A stretch of DNA of 64,000 bases from Nocardia sp. NBC_01503. GTDB lineage: Bacteria > Actinomycetota > Actinomycetes > Mycobacteriales > Mycobacteriaceae. Shown here piece after piece: positions 1 through 8,923 of the stretch. The notes under the pieces are model-generated. The model ran no database searches and was not told the DNA's origin. It saw only the letters and a list, made by a program, of their open reading frames with translations. Made by a program: the position numbers and the translations under genes. Location: the NCBI RefSeq assembly GCF_036327755.1, contig NZ_CP109596.1:2170001-2234000 (forward strand), in the 5' to 3' direction. Numbering within the stretch: the stretch's first letter is position 1; each line of letters begins with the position of its first letter.

Positions 1-1
1 G

Positions 2-997
2 GTCGGGGCGCGACGGTTGCTGCGCGCTGAGGCCGCTCAGGCTCTGGAGGGGCAATCCACCGACGTGACAGCAACCGAGGTGTTGGCGAACATCGACGCG
101 ATGGCGCTCGGCGTCAACTCAATCCGCCGCGGCGAGACGATCACGGTAGAAGTCCTGCTGGATGTCCATCGGCGTCTGTTGACAGGTACTCGGCTCGAAC
201 AGCACGGTGGCCGGTTTCGTGAACAACAGAACTGGATCGGCGGCAGTTCGTTCAATCCGTGCTCGGCAGCGTATGTTCCGCCACCCCCGGAGTTGGTCCC
301 CGGACTGATGGTCGATCTGCTGGCATTTTGCAACGGCGATGATCTGCCGGCTGTCGCCCAGGCCGCCATTGCGCACGCCCAGTTCGAGACGATCCATCCG
401 TTCGTCGACGGGAACGGGCGCACCGGTCGCGCCCTGATTCACCTCATCCTGCGCCGCCGCGGGCTGGCCCAGCATGTTGTCCCGCCGGTCTCATTGATTC
501 TCGCTACCTGGACTCAGAGTTACATCGATGGCCTGGTCAGCTTCCGGCACATCGGGTCCGCGACGTCACCCGCGGCCGTTGATGGCGTGAACATCTGGGT
601 GTCCCGTTTCGCTGCGGCATGCACCCGCGCCGTCGCGGATGCTTCCGCGTTCGAGCAGAAAGCCGCCGATCTGGAGCAGGTCTGGAGGGAACGACTCGCT
701 CCCGTCCGAACCGGATCAGCCACAGATCTACTACTCGCCAAACTTGTCGGCGCTCCGATTCTCACCGTGACAACCGCCGCCACTTTGATCGGCCGCAGCT
801 ACCCGGCGGCCAATACGGCGATCGATCGACTCGTCCAGGCCGATGTGCTTCGCCAGGTGACCGTCGGGCACCGCAATCGAGCCTTCGAGTCGCCCGAGGC
901 AGTAGCCGCCTTCACCGCGCTGGAACGCCAATTGGCAAGTCCCGCAGGCGATACCCGTAGCTCCGCGCCCTCCCGCCCAGCACCTCGCCGGAGGTGA
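2..997 (+). CDS. Fic/DOC family protein, 5' end outside the window
   Basis: Fic-domain protein, a family that transfers AMP or another phosphate-containing group to hydroxyl side chains of target proteins. The signature HPFVDGNGRTGR is complete, with catalytic His and the GNGR anion-binding loop near residues 125-136 of the visible part. The beta-hairpin region and a C-terminal winged-helix-like part (TAATLIGRSYPAANTAIDRL) follow, as in stand-alone Fic proteins with a DNA-binding-like tail. The reading frame is open to the window edge. The first residues (RAEAAQALEGQ) align with the internal SSxIEG helix of the family, and there is no ribosome site before the TTG at 17, so the gene very probably starts upstream. 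Whether the inhibitory [S/T]xxxE[G/N] helix is intact cannot be judged. The downstream neighbour is convergent. Confidence 0.88.
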   Translation, partial: VGARRLLRAEAAQALEGQSTDVTATEVLANIDAMALGVNSIRRGETITVEVLLDVHRRLLTGTRLEQHGGRFREQQNWIGGSSFNPCSAAYVPPPPELVPGLMVDLLAFCNGDDLPAVAQAAIAHAQFETIHPFVDGNGRTGRALIHLILRRRGLAQHVVPPVSLILATWTQSYIDGLVSFRHIGSATSPAAVDGVNIWVSRFAAACTRAVADASAFEQKAADLEQVWRERLAPVRTGSATDLLLAKLVGAPILTVTTAATLIGRSYPAANTAIDRLVQADVLRQVTVGHRNRAFESPEAVAAFTALERQLASPAGDTRSSAPSRPAPRRR

Positions 998-1048
998 CAT
1001 CCAGCGAAGTTTTCGGCGAGATAGGGCGCCCAGCGCTCCTGAATGCAC

Positions 1049-1082
1049 AATGACCCCCGGCCGGATACGGCTGGGGATCATT
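1049..1082. terminator. Bidirectional stem-loop between convergent genes
   Basis: Arms 1049-1062 and 1069-1082 pair over 14 positions with one mismatch and one G-T wobble around a 6-base loop. It sits between the convergent Fic and aldehyde dehydrogenase genes. There is no long T tract, so termination is inferred from position and stem strength. Confidence 0.55.
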
Positions 1083-1105
1083 GGCGTACAACCGCTTTCA
1101 GGGCA

Positions 1106-2698
1106 TCAGCCCAGGTGCAGCTTCTTCATCAGGCGCAGGGTCATGAGGGTGCTCTTGAGCTGCTTTTCGTAGGGCATGCCCGAACGGGCGGCGAGGATCT
1201 GCTTCTTCTGTACGCCGACGTTGATGGTGTCGGTGTACTTGAGGATGCCGGCCGCGCCGTGCCGGGTGCCGACGCCGGAGCTCTTGACGCCGCCGGACGG
1301 GGTGCCCTTGGCGGCGTAGGTGGTGACGAAGCCGTCGTTGATGTTGATGGCGCCGGCCTCGATCTTCTCGGCAATGCGACCGGCGCGGTGCAGGTCGCCC
1401 GCCCAGACGCTGGCGTTCAGACCGTAGTCGGTGTCGTTGGCCAGGCGGATGGCCTCTTCGTCGGTGGTGAACTTGTAGATGGCCACGACCGGACCGAAGG
1501 TCTCCTTGGTGGCGTGCTCCATATCCTTGGTGACGCCGGTCAGCACGGTGGGCTCGAAGAAGGCGGGGCCGATATCGGGGCGCGGCTTACCGCCGGTGAG
1601 CACGTTCGCGCCCTTCTCGCGGGCCTCGTCGACGTGGGCGGCGACGCGCTTCATATGGTCGACCGAGACGAGCGAGCCGATTTCGGGGTCGAAGTCGTAG
1701 GTGGCTCCGGCCTTGGCGCCCAATTCCTCGGCGGCGGCGACGAATCGGCGCAGGAACTCGTCATAGACGCGTTCCTGTACGTAGATACGCTCGATATGCA
1801 TGCACGCCTGGCCGGTATTGCCGAAGACGGCGAAGCTGGCGCTGGGGATGCACTCGTCGAGGTTCACATCGTCGAGCACGATCATCGGGTTCTTGCCGCC
1901 GAGCTCGAGCGAGCAGCCGATGAGGTTGCGTCCGGCCTGTTCACCGATGGTGCGGCCGGTATTGGTGGAGCCGGTGAACATGACGAAGTCGACATTGTCG
2001 ATCAGCGTCGGGCCGACATCGGGACCGCCGCCGCAGACCACCTGGACGAGTCCGCGCGGCAGGCCCGCCTTGTGCAGCAGTTCGATGCCGAACAGGGTGC
2101 AGAGCGCGGTCTTGTTGTCCGGCTTCAGCACCAGGCCGTTGCCCGCCATGAGCGCCGGGGTGGAGTCGGACATGGAGATGGCGAAGGGGAAGTTCCAGGG
2201 TGCGATGACCGCGACGACGCCCTTGGGCCGGTGCTCCTCGGTGGAGGTGGTGATGACCGGCATGGGGCCGCTGCGCTTCTTGGAGCGCAGCGTCTTCTCG
2301 GCGGTCTTGAGGTAGTGCGCGATGACCATCGGGGTGTCGCAGGCCTCTTCGATGGCCATGCGACGAGCCTTACCGCAGCCGATCTGGATCAGGTCGGCAA
2401 TGGTCTCGATCTCGGAGAGGATGAGTTCGTGGGCGCGTTCGAAGACCTCGAGGCGCTGCTTGAGCGGGCGGGCGGCCCACTCGACCTGGGCGGCGCGGGC
2501 GATCTCGACGGCCTTGACGACGTCTTCGGGCGAGGACTGCGGCAGCAGGCCGACCACGTTGCCGGTGTAGACCTCGATCATTTCGAAGGGTTCGCGGGCC
2601 TCGCCCGCCTTGCCCGCGGTCACCATGCCGGTGAGCCGGTTGATCAAGGATTCCGTAACCCGGGGCGGCAGCTTGCTCTGCGTACTCGTTGCACTCAT
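1106..2698 (-). CDS. NAD(P)-dependent aldehyde dehydrogenase, succinic semialdehyde dehydrogenase (GabD2) type
   Basis: Aldehyde dehydrogenase superfamily enzyme of 530 aa that oxidises an aldehyde to the acid with NAD(P)+. The catalytic glutamate lies in [11 protein letters not shown] and the catalytic cysteine in [16 protein letters not shown]. The C-terminal block [17 protein letters not shown] resembles mycobacterial succinic semialdehyde dehydrogenase GabD2 (Rv1731), which is where the substrate guess comes from. Several long-chain aldehyde dehydrogenases share this layout, so the substrate is uncertain. It starts at ATG 2698 and is divergent from a crotonase gene. An AAC-N2-GTT palindrome in the 128-bp spacer suggests co-regulation with lipid genes further downstream. 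Length is normal for the family, with about 35 extra C-terminal residues typical of this subgroup. Confidence 0.88.
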   Translation of the reverse strand: MSATSTQSKLPPRVTESLINRLTGMVTAGKAGEAREPFEMIEVYTGNVVGLLPQSSPEDVVKAVEIARAAQVEWAARPLKQRLEVFERAHELILSEIETIADLIQIGCGKARRMAIEEACDTPMVIAHYLKTAEKTLRSKKRSGPMPVITTSTEEHRPKGVVAVIAPWNFPFAISMSDSTPALMAGNGLVLKPDNKTALCTLFGIELLHKAGLPRGLVQVVCGGGPDVGPTLIDNVDFVMFTGSTNTGRTIGEQAGRNLIGCSLELGGKNPMIVLDDVNLDECIPSASFAVFGNTGQACMHIERIYVQERVYDEFLRRFVAAAEELGAKAGATYDFDPEIGSLVSVDHMKRVAAHVDEAREKGANVLTGGKPRPDIGPAFFEPTVLTGVTKDMEHATKETFGPVVAIYKFTTDEEAIRLANDTDYGLNASVWAGDLHRAGRIAEKIEAGAININDGFVTTYAAKGTPSGGVKSSGVGTRHGAAGILKYTDTINVGVQKKQILAARSGMPYEKQLKSTLMTLRLMKKLHLG

Positions 2699-2753
2699 GG
2701 CGTCGTCTCTCCCATACCTTGCCGCCCGTGACGGCGGTCACCACGATCCAAAC

Positions 2754-2767
2754 TAGAACACGTTATT
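2754..2767. promoter_or_regulatory. KstR-type operator, site 1 (aldehyde dehydrogenase/crotonase)
   Basis: TAGAACACGTTATT fits TNNAACNNGTTNNA except for the last base. It lies between the divergent starts at 2698 and 2827, placed to act on either gene. KstR is a TetR-family repressor of sterol catabolism in mycobacteria and rhodococci. No kstR gene is in the window, so the binding protein is inferred. Confidence 0.55.
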
Positions 2768-2826
2768 GTTCAAGACAACGGCGCGGGGTAGTTTCGTCCC
2801 CGAATCTGCGGAAAGAAAGGTCGGCG

Positions 2827-3648
2827 ATGACGACAGCCACTGCTGAAACAAGTAGCAATACCGAGCCTCATGCCCTCGTGGAGAAGCGTGGCGGCACGCT
2901 GATCGTCACCATGAACCGCCCCGACAAGAAGAACGCGCTCACGGGCGAGATGCTGGCCATCATGACCGAGGCATGGGAGCGGGTGAACTCCGATCCGGAG
3001 ATTCGCACCTGCATTCTGACCGGCGCGGGCGGCGCGTTCTGCGCGGGCGCGGACCTCAAGGCCATGTCCAAGCGTAACCCCAGCGACGGCATGTCCGAGG
3101 GCAGCGCCTTCGATCCGACCCGGATGCCGGGTCTGCTCAAGGGTTTCCGGCTGACCAAGCCGCTCATCGCCGCGGTCGAGGGTCCGGCCATCGCCGGTGG
3201 CACCGAGATCCTGCAGGGCACCGATATCCGGATCGCCGGTGAGAGCGCCAAATTCGGTGTCTCCGAGGCGAAGTGGAGCCTGTTCCCGATGGGCGGCTCG
3301 GCGGTGCGACTGCCGCGCCAGATTCCGTACACCGTCGCCGCGGAACTGCTGCTCACCGGTCGGCACATCACCGCCGCCGAGGCGCTGAAGTTCGGCCTGA
3401 TCGGGCATGTGGTGCCGGATGGCACCGCGCTGGACAAGGCTCTCGAGATCGCCGAGCTGATCAACAACAATGGGCCGCTCGCGGTTCAGGCGATCCTGAA
3501 GGTCATGCGCGATACCGAGGGTATGCACGAGGACGAGGCCTGGAAGATCGACGCGAAGGTCGGTCTGCCGGTCTTCCGGAGCGAGGATGCCAAAGAGGGG
3601 CCTCGCGCCTTCGCGGAGAAGCGCAAGCCCAACTTCCAAGGCAAGTAG
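2827..3648 (+). CDS. Crotonase-fold enoyl-CoA hydratase/isomerase (EchA family)
   Basis: A 273-aa crotonase-superfamily protein. The oxyanion-hole segment is CAGADLKAM and the second active-site block is [20 protein letters not shown]. In EchA-type hydratases the two catalytic acids follow IAGG and lie in the next helix. Here the GTEIL segment supplies one Glu, and the second is less clear ([13 protein letters not shown]), so isomerase or hydrolase activity is possible. It would act on an enoyl-CoA in cytosolic beta-oxidation. The ATG at 2827 is chosen because AAAGAAAGG precedes it by 6 bases; longer in-frame starts would run through the operator. It is divergent from the aldehyde dehydrogenase and convergent with the ABC gene across a cruciform repeat. 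Confidence 0.88.
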   Translation: MTTATAETSSNTEPHALVEKRGGTLIVTMNRPDKKNALTGEMLAIMTEAWERVNSDPEIRTCILTGAGGAFCAGADLKAMSKRNPSDGMSEGSAFDPTRMPGLLKGFRLTKPLIAAVEGPAIAGGTEILQGTDIRIAGESAKFGVSEAKWSLFPMGGSAVRLPRQIPYTVAAELLLTGRHITAAEALKFGLIGHVVPDGTALDKALEIAELINNNGPLAVQAILKVMRDTEGMHEDEAWKIDAKVGLPVFRSEDAKEGPRAFAEKRKPNFQGK

Positions 3649-3650
3649 CC

Positions 3651-3730
3651 CCTCGTCATCCCGGCATGTTTTTGGCCGGGATCCACACCGGTGCAGTGGA
3701 TCCCGGCCAAGAAGCGCCGGGATGACGAGG
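3651..3730. repeat. Nested perfect inverted repeat (80 bp) between convergent genes
   Basis: The outer arms at 3651-3665 and 3716-3730 are perfect 15-bp complements (CCTCGTCATCCCGGC). The inner arms at 3672-3686 and 3696-3710 are also perfect 15-bp complements (TTGGCCGGGATCCAC). The loop 3687-3695 contains CACCGGTG overlap bases. A degenerate third piece (CTGGGATGACGGGGTTG) follows near 3743. The arrangement is typical of dispersed REP-type palindromes, and the position between convergent genes also suits a bidirectional terminator. Confidence 0.85.
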
Positions 3731-3761
3731 TTGGGCCAGCCCCTGGGATGACGGGGTTGAC

Positions 3762-5543
3762 TTACCGGACGACCATTTCTTCGCCGAGGAATCCGCCCGA
3801 TTGATGCCGCCACAGCTGCGCGTACGTTCCTTCCGCGCGCAGCAGGTGCTCATGGGTACCCTCCTCGACGATCCGCCCGTGATCGAGTACCACCAGCCGG
3901 TCCATCCCGGCGACGGTGCTCAACCGGTGCGCGACCACCAGCGCCGTACGCCCCTCCATCAGCTCCCAGAGCGCTTGCTGCACAAGCTTTTCGCTCTCGG
4001 AGTCGAGGGCGCTGGTGGCTTCGTCCAGGAGCAGAATCGGCGCGTCCCGCAGAATCGCGCGAGCCAATGCGACGCGCTGCCGTTGTCCGCCGGACAGTTT
4101 CACCCCGCGCTCGCCGAGCAGGGTTTCCATCCCCTGTGGCAGCGCGTCCGCGAACTCCGTGACATGCGCGGCCTTGGCGGCGCGCAGAATATCCGCATCA
4201 CTCGCCTCGGGCCGGGCGAAGCGAATGTTCTCTCGCAGGGTGCGGTGGAACATGGCCGGATCCTGTGGCACATAGGCGAGCAGGCTCCGCAGATCACTCT
4301 GCCTGAGCTTCGAAATATCCTGTCCACCAATGCGAATAACGCCGTCGTCGATATCCATCAGGCGTAGCAGCAGTTGGGTGAGGGTGGTCTTGCCGCCGCC
4401 GGAACGCCCGACGAGCCCCAGTTTGGACCCGCTGGGCACATCGAGATCCAATCCGGTGAACAGTGGTGCGGCACCCGCGTGGGTGAAGTGCACCCGATCG
4501 AATCGCACATCGGATCCCTTGGGCCGCAAGGCTTCCGGCTCCGCGATATCCACCACGGTGGATGGCGTCAACAGCAGTTCGGTGAATTGCGCCGCCTCGG
4601 TGAGCGTGCTCTCCAACCGCCGGTAGATCTGGTTGAACCGGAACATGATCCCGGTGGCGTTCCAGTAGTAGGTGAACGCCACCATGATCACGGTGACCGA
4701 GGCGTGCCCGCCGCTGAGCCCGAGCGCGATGAGCAATCCGGCCACATTGGTGACGGCGACCAGCGGCGTCACCACGGTGTCGATGCGTAGATTGGCGTAG
4801 TCCCAGGAGCGCAAGGACTTTCGGCGCTGATCGATGACGCGGCGCCGATGTTCGGCCGCCTCCTGACGTTCGGCGGCGAAGGCCCGCACCACCTGCATAT
4901 TGGCCAGGCTGTCGGCCACATGCCCGGACACCAGCGCGATGGACGCCTCCCGCTCGTCCACCAGCGCCTGCCGCCGCTGGATCAGCGGGGTGATGATCAA
5001 CGCGGTGAACAGGATCAACCCGATCAGCACGACCACCAGCATGGGGTCGTAGCGCCACAGCACCACCGCCGCGAAGCCGAGCGGCACCACGGCGGCGAAG
5101 ATTTCGAAGGCGAAGGTGTCGACGAACTGTTCGAAGCGGCTGGCGAAGCTCAGCGACCGTTTGGTGAGCGATCCGGCGAAGTTGTTGTGGAAGAACGCCG
5201 CGTCCTTGGCCAGCAGTTCATCCATGGCGATGACGTACAGGCTCTCGATACCGTAGGCGTCCAGCCGGTTGAGGCAGTGGATTCCGATGCGCCACAGCAC
5301 TTCCGACAGCAGGATGACGCCCGCGAAGGCCGCGACCAACGGTCCGAGCGTGGACAGCCCGGAATCACCGCTGGCGGCGACCCGCCCGATGAGCACCGCG
5401 ACCAGCAGTGGCGCGATGTAGTTCTGGCAGATGGTGCCGAGGGCGGGCCCCAGCATGCCGCCCAGCGTCAATAGCTTGCGCCGAGCCAATTCCCGTCCGT
5501 AGTAACGAAGTACGAGCTTCAACGCGGGTGCGCGTGAACTCAT
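3762..5543 (-). CDS. ABC exporter, fused permease and ATPase
   Basis: A 593-aa half-transporter of the type IV (B-family) exporter class; it must work as a homodimer or with a partner not seen here. The N-terminal half (about residues 20-320) carries roughly six membrane helices and cytosolic loops. The C-terminal half is a complete ATPase: Walker A GLVGRSGGGKTTL, Q-loop YVPQDPAMF, signature LSGGQRQRVALARA, Walker B ILLLDEATSALD and H-loop AHRLST. Every catalytic residue is present, so it should hydrolyse ATP. The exported substrate cannot be told; lipids, siderophores or drugs are all known for this class. It starts at ATG 5543 and ends 32 bases from the nested palindrome. No partner half-transporter lies alongside. 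Confidence 0.9.
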   Translation of the reverse strand: MSSRAPALKLVLRYYGRELARRKLLTLGGMLGPALGTICQNYIAPLLVAVLIGRVAASGDSGLSTLGPLVAAFAGVILLSEVLWRIGIHCLNRLDAYGIESLYVIAMDELLAKDAAFFHNNFAGSLTKRSLSFASRFEQFVDTFAFEIFAAVVPLGFAAVVLWRYDPMLVVVLIGLILFTALIITPLIQRRQALVDEREASIALVSGHVADSLANMQVVRAFAAERQEAAEHRRRVIDQRRKSLRSWDYANLRIDTVVTPLVAVTNVAGLLIALGLSGGHASVTVIMVAFTYYWNATGIMFRFNQIYRRLESTLTEAAQFTELLLTPSTVVDIAEPEALRPKGSDVRFDRVHFTHAGAAPLFTGLDLDVPSGSKLGLVGRSGGGKTTLTQLLLRLMDIDDGVIRIGGQDISKLRQSDLRSLLAYVPQDPAMFHRTLRENIRFARPEASDADILRAAKAAHVTEFADALPQGMETLLGERGVKLSGGQRQRVALARAILRDAPILLLDEATSALDSESEKLVQQALWELMEGRTALVVAHRLSTVAGMDRLVVLDHGRIVEEGTHEHLLRAEGTYAQLWRHQSGGFLGEEMVVR

Positions 5544-5729
5544 CCGTCCCCTCTCTCGAATGGTGTCCGAGCAGAAGGGTTCATTTTCTCGCGCACGCGG
5601 CTTCCGGGCCAGCGATTATTCGCTGGCCGATTGCCGAAAGAGGGGCGACGCTGGGCAATCGCAGAGCCCCGATTGCCCAGCGCCCGATGCGGTCACCGGT
5701 CGGAGCACGAGCCGGTTTCCGCGCGACGG

Positions 5730-6500
5730 TTAACCCGTCGGCTTGACCATGCGGCTCACGATCCGGCGCGAGAGGCCGGGCAGGAGACGCCGCATGAGGT
5801 AGGTGGGGTACGCCTGGCCGGGGAAGACGAACAGTGGATTCTTCGGCTTGGACAGCGCCTTCTCGAGGGCGTCGATGACGCCTTCGGGGCTCATACCGCC
5901 GGTGCCGCCGAGCACGGATTCGTTCTCTTCGCGGACCTTGTCCAGGAACGCCGTCTCGACCATGGGCGGGCAGAGTCCGAGCAGTCGCACACCGCTGCCC
6001 GCGAGTTCATACGCGAGGCTGTCGATGAATCCGATGACCGCGAATTTGGACGCGGAGTATCCGGCCATTCCGGGTGAGGGGAGCCAGCCCGCGACGGAGG
6101 CGAAGAGTACGACGGTGCCGGTGCCCGCCTGTTTCATGGCCGGTATGACGGCCTGACACAGATTGACGGTGCCGAAATAATTGACATCCATCATCTTCTT
6201 TATCTGCGCCACATCATGATTCAGCGCGGAGGCGTGCACATGGCACATGCCGGCGGCGTGCACCAGCCGGTCGATGGTGCCGAGTTCGCCGCGCACCTTC
6301 TCCACCACCGCGCGCACCTGCTCGGCATCGGAGACATCGCAGGTGTAGGTGGTCATATTCGGTGAGCGCTGTGCGGTCTCGGCGAGCCCGACCGGATTCA
6401 GGTCGACCGCGGCGACCCTCCACCCGGCGGCGGCCAGGCGCAGCGCGACGATTCGGCCCATGCCACTGGCGGCTCCGGTGACGAGTGCGGTCTGGGTCAT
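5730..6500 (-). CDS. Short-chain dehydrogenase/reductase
   Basis: A classical SDR of 256 aa. The nucleotide-binding loop is TGAASGMGR (residues 8-16), NNAG is replaced by HAAG, and the active site is ASVAGW followed by YSASK (Tyr and Lys present). It should oxidise or reduce an alcohol/ketone with NAD(P)(H); the C-terminal tail with PGQAYPTYLMRRLLP suggests membrane association, as in several lipid-acting SDRs. The start at ATG 6500 has GGAGGT upstream, and the start codon overlaps the stop of the acetoacetate decarboxylase-like gene by 4 bp, indicating translational coupling. The two genes probably act on one pathway downstream of the ligase gene. Substrate unknown. Confidence 0.86.
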   Translation of the reverse strand: MTQTALVTGAASGMGRIVALRLAAAGWRVAAVDLNPVGLAETAQRSPNMTTYTCDVSDAEQVRAVVEKVRGELGTIDRLVHAAGMCHVHASALNHDVAQIKKMMDVNYFGTVNLCQAVIPAMKQAGTGTVVLFASVAGWLPSPGMAGYSASKFAVIGFIDSLAYELAGSGVRLLGLCPPMVETAFLDKVREENESVLGGTGGMSPEGVIDALEKALSKPKNPLFVFPGQAYPTYLMRRLLPGLSRRIVSRMVKPTG

Positions 6501-7207
6501 CGGACCTCCCTGGTCTGCAAGACGGTGGTGGCGTCTTCGAAAGTCATTGCCAGCGAACCGATCCGGCTGGCGAACAGGGCGCGCCGGGGCAGGCCGAGGG
6601 CACGCAGCTGCTGCGAGACGGGATGGTCGCCGAGTTCGACGCGAACCCCGCCGGGCATACCTCGCACCCGGCTCGGATTCATCACCCACGGAGTACGCCG
6701 CAGCACACCGTTCTTGGCGGTGTACGCGTCGATGGACGCCCCACCCGCACCGCCCGGCATGGGCACACCATCCAGCACCCGCAACGCGATGACGAGTTGC
6801 CCATCCACCCGTACTTCACACCGTTGCCCGCCGCGCACCGGCGTGATGTCGATATCGGCCATCAGCTTGGGGAATCCCCAAATCGATTGTCCGGCTTCGA
6901 GAGTGAAGCTCTGATTCACCGGCAGCCAGTGGATGTAGGCCCCCGCGCTGTCCTTGCGGCCGGGCTGTTTCGCCATGAGCGAGAAGGCGAATTCGTGGTA
7001 CGGCCCGAGATCACCGTCGACGTAACGCACGAAGGCGAGCGAGAGAATCGCCCGGCCGAGAACGGTGACCGGTTCCAGTCCGGCCGGTGCGAGCAGTTCG
7101 CGCGCGGCCGCGGTATCCGCGAAGAAGAGCGCGGAGCTGGCGTCGGCATGCCTGATCTCGACCGGCATACGGACCTGTTCACCCAGTACGGTGTGCACCT
7201 CTGCCAT
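6497..7207 (-). CDS. Acetoacetate decarboxylase-family protein
   Basis: A 236-aa protein with the acetoacetate decarboxylase-like fold: AFVRYVDGDLGPYHEFAFSL, then QSIWGFPKLMADI, then the C-terminal beta strands. In true acetoacetate decarboxylase a Lys forms the Schiff base in the EYxEx..WGFPKK region. Here the WGFPKLM motif keeps one Lys, so a decarboxylase or aldolase-like activity is possible but unproven. I chose ATG 7207 because the KstR-type palindrome ends 9 bases upstream; an in-frame ATG at 7243 would place the operator inside the gene. It overlaps the SDR start by 4 bp. Context (acyl-CoA ligase, SDR, P450) suggests a role in trimming a ketone or beta-keto acid from a lipid. Confidence 0.78.
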   Translation of the reverse strand: MAEVHTVLGEQVRMPVEIRHADASSALFFADTAAARELLAPAGLEPVTVLGRAILSLAFVRYVDGDLGPYHEFAFSLMAKQPGRKDSAGAYIHWLPVNQSFTLEAGQSIWGFPKLMADIDITPVRGGQRCEVRVDGQLVIALRVLDGVPMPGGAGGASIDAYTAKNGVLRRTPWVMNPSRVRGMPGGVRVELGDHPVSQQLRALGLPRRALFASRIGSLAMTFEDATTVLQTREVR

Positions 7208-7215
7208 CCCAGAAT

Positions 7216-7229
7216 TAGAACAGGTTCCT
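7216..7229. promoter_or_regulatory. KstR-type operator, site 2 (decarboxylase/SDR)
   Basis: TAGAACAGGTTCCT has the AAC-N2-GTT core. It lies 9-22 bases before the chosen start of the acetoacetate decarboxylase-like gene, so a bound repressor would block transcription start or elongation. One outer base departs from the consensus. Confidence 0.55.
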
Positions 7230-7303
7230 GTGACGTCCGCCATTGATTCGGGCAAGGTATCCCGAAGAATGGACCCTGATATGGCACTACTTTCCATAAC
7301 TGG

Positions 7304-8911
7304 TTATTGCACCTCGTGATCCGGTGCGGCGGATTCCGCGAAGGACTTGGCCCAGCGATAGTCGGGCTTACCGCTGGGAGTCCGCGCGACGGTCTCCGTG
7401 ACCCAGATCCGGCGCGGCAGTTTGTATCCCGCGAGATGTGCCCGGACATGGCGTTCGAGGTCGGCGAAGTCCACCGCGTCGGCGCTCGACACCACCGCGC
7501 CGACCAACTGCCCCCAGCGCTCGTGCGCGATCCCGATCACCACCGCGTCGTACACGCTCTCATGCGCCTTGACCACGGCCTCGACCTCTTCGGGAAAGAC
7601 CTTCTCGCCCCCGGTATTGATCACCATATTGCCGCGCCCGATGAGCGTGATGGCGCCGTCCGCCTCGACCCGCGCGCGATCATCGGTAATGACCATGCGG
7701 CGCCCGTCCACGGTACGGAACAGCTTCTCGGTCTTGACCGGATCCTTGTAGTAGCCGATCGGCACATTGCCGGTCTTGGCCAGCCAGCCCTCCGAACCCG
7801 GTTCGACCGGATGCCCATCGTCGTCCACCACCGTCGCGCCGCGCCCGGTATTGACCCGCGGCCCGCGCCCCGGATCGTCATCCTTCTGCGCGAAACCGAT
7901 TCCGCCGAACCCGGTTTCGGAGGATCCGATGGATTCGCTGACCAGCGTGCTCGGAAAGAGTTCCAGCAGTTCGTTCTTCACCGGTTGGGTGAGCTGCGCC
8001 GCACCGGAGCCGATGGAGAAGACCGAGGAGGCGTCCACGGGTGCGGCCCGATAGGCGTCGACGAGCGGCCGGGCAATCGCATCACCGGTGATGACCAGGA
8101 TATTCGCTTGTTCCCGGGCCACGGTCTGCCAGATGCGCGCCGGATCGAAGCGGGGTTCGAACAGCACGGTATTGCCGGACCACAGCGCGGTGAAGGTCGG
8201 CATCATGGCGGCGGCGTGGATCAGCGGCGGTAGTACGAACCAGCGCATGGGGTGTTCCTGGGCCGCGCCCGCCCGGGATTGCTGGTACTCGTCGGCTATC
8301 GGTTCCCCGGTGTAGAAGTCGATACCGCCGCCGAGTACCCGCCACATATCCTCCTGCCGCCACATGACGCCCTTGGGTAGTCCGGTGGTGCCGCCGGTGT
8401 ACATGATGAAGAGGTCGTCGGCGCTGCGCTCACCGAAATCCCGTTCGGGAGAGCAGTTCTCGAGCGCCCACTCGTAGGGCATGGACCGGGTGGGAAGATC
8501 CGCTCCGTCCTGATCGTCCTCGACCACCAGGCTGTGCCGCAGCTTGGGCAATTGCCCCCGCACCGCCTCCAGCAATGGCGAGTAGCACCGGTGATGCACG
8601 ACCATCTCCAGGTCGGCATTGTCGTAGACGTACCGTAGTTCCTCGGCCTGGTAACGGAAGTTGATATTGACCGGTACCGCGCGAATCTTGAAGCAGCCCA
8701 GCAGGGTTTCCAGGGTTTCGATGCTGTTGTGCATATGGAAACCGATATGGGTGCCGGGTCCGGCCCCGGCATGGGCGAGGTGGTGCGCGAGCCGATTGGC
8801 CCGCTCGTCGAGTTCGGCGAAGGTGCGCCGCCGCGCACCCTCGATGACGGCGAGACGGTCGGGTACCGCGTCCGCCGAGTGTTCGTAGAGGTCGGCGAAG
8901 TTGCAGGCCAT
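7304..8911 (-). CDS. Acyl-CoA synthetase of the FadD19 (steroid side-chain) type
   Basis: A 535-aa adenylate-forming ligase that activates a carboxylic acid with ATP and CoA. The P-loop is YTGGTTGLPKGVMW (about residues 180-193), followed by SIGSSETGFGG and the C-terminal hinge region with the catalytic Lys in RTPSGKPDYRWAK. The blocks NINFRYQAEELRYVYDN, SPERDFGERSAD and TGDAIARPLVDA match my memory of M. tuberculosis FadD19, a C26/C27 sterol side-chain CoA ligase, so a sterol or branched-chain acid is the likely substrate. Start ATG 8911 is 12 bp after the stop of the 418-aa protein gene, consistent with one operon running from the P450 at 12926. Paralogue confusion within the FadD family is possible. 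Confidence 0.86.
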   Translation of the reverse strand: MACNFADLYEHSADAVPDRLAVIEGARRRTFAELDERANRLAHHLAHAGAGPGTHIGFHMHNSIETLETLLGCFKIRAVPVNINFRYQAEELRYVYDNADLEMVVHHRCYSPLLEAVRGQLPKLRHSLVVEDDQDGADLPTRSMPYEWALENCSPERDFGERSADDLFIMYTGGTTGLPKGVMWRQEDMWRVLGGGIDFYTGEPIADEYQQSRAGAAQEHPMRWFVLPPLIHAAAMMPTFTALWSGNTVLFEPRFDPARIWQTVAREQANILVITGDAIARPLVDAYRAAPVDASSVFSIGSGAAQLTQPVKNELLELFPSTLVSESIGSSETGFGGIGFAQKDDDPGRGPRVNTGRGATVVDDDGHPVEPGSEGWLAKTGNVPIGYYKDPVKTEKLFRTVDGRRMVITDDRARVEADGAITLIGRGNMVINTGGEKVFPEEVEAVVKAHESVYDAVVIGIAHERWGQLVGAVVSSADAVDFADLERHVRAHLAGYKLPRRIWVTETVARTPSGKPDYRWAKSFAESAAPDHEVQ

Positions 8912-8923
8912 GACTTTCGCTTT

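Noticed and set aside
17..997. TTG at 17 as the true start of the Fic gene
   Set aside because: The protein would lack the N-terminal helices of the family, no ribosome site precedes it, and the frame is open to the window edge.
1043..2731. A 562-codon open frame on the plus strand antisense to the aldehyde dehydrogenase
   Set aside because: It is a shadow of GC-rich codon bias: Gly/Asp/Leu-rich with no recognisable domain, and it lies fully over a well-supported gene.
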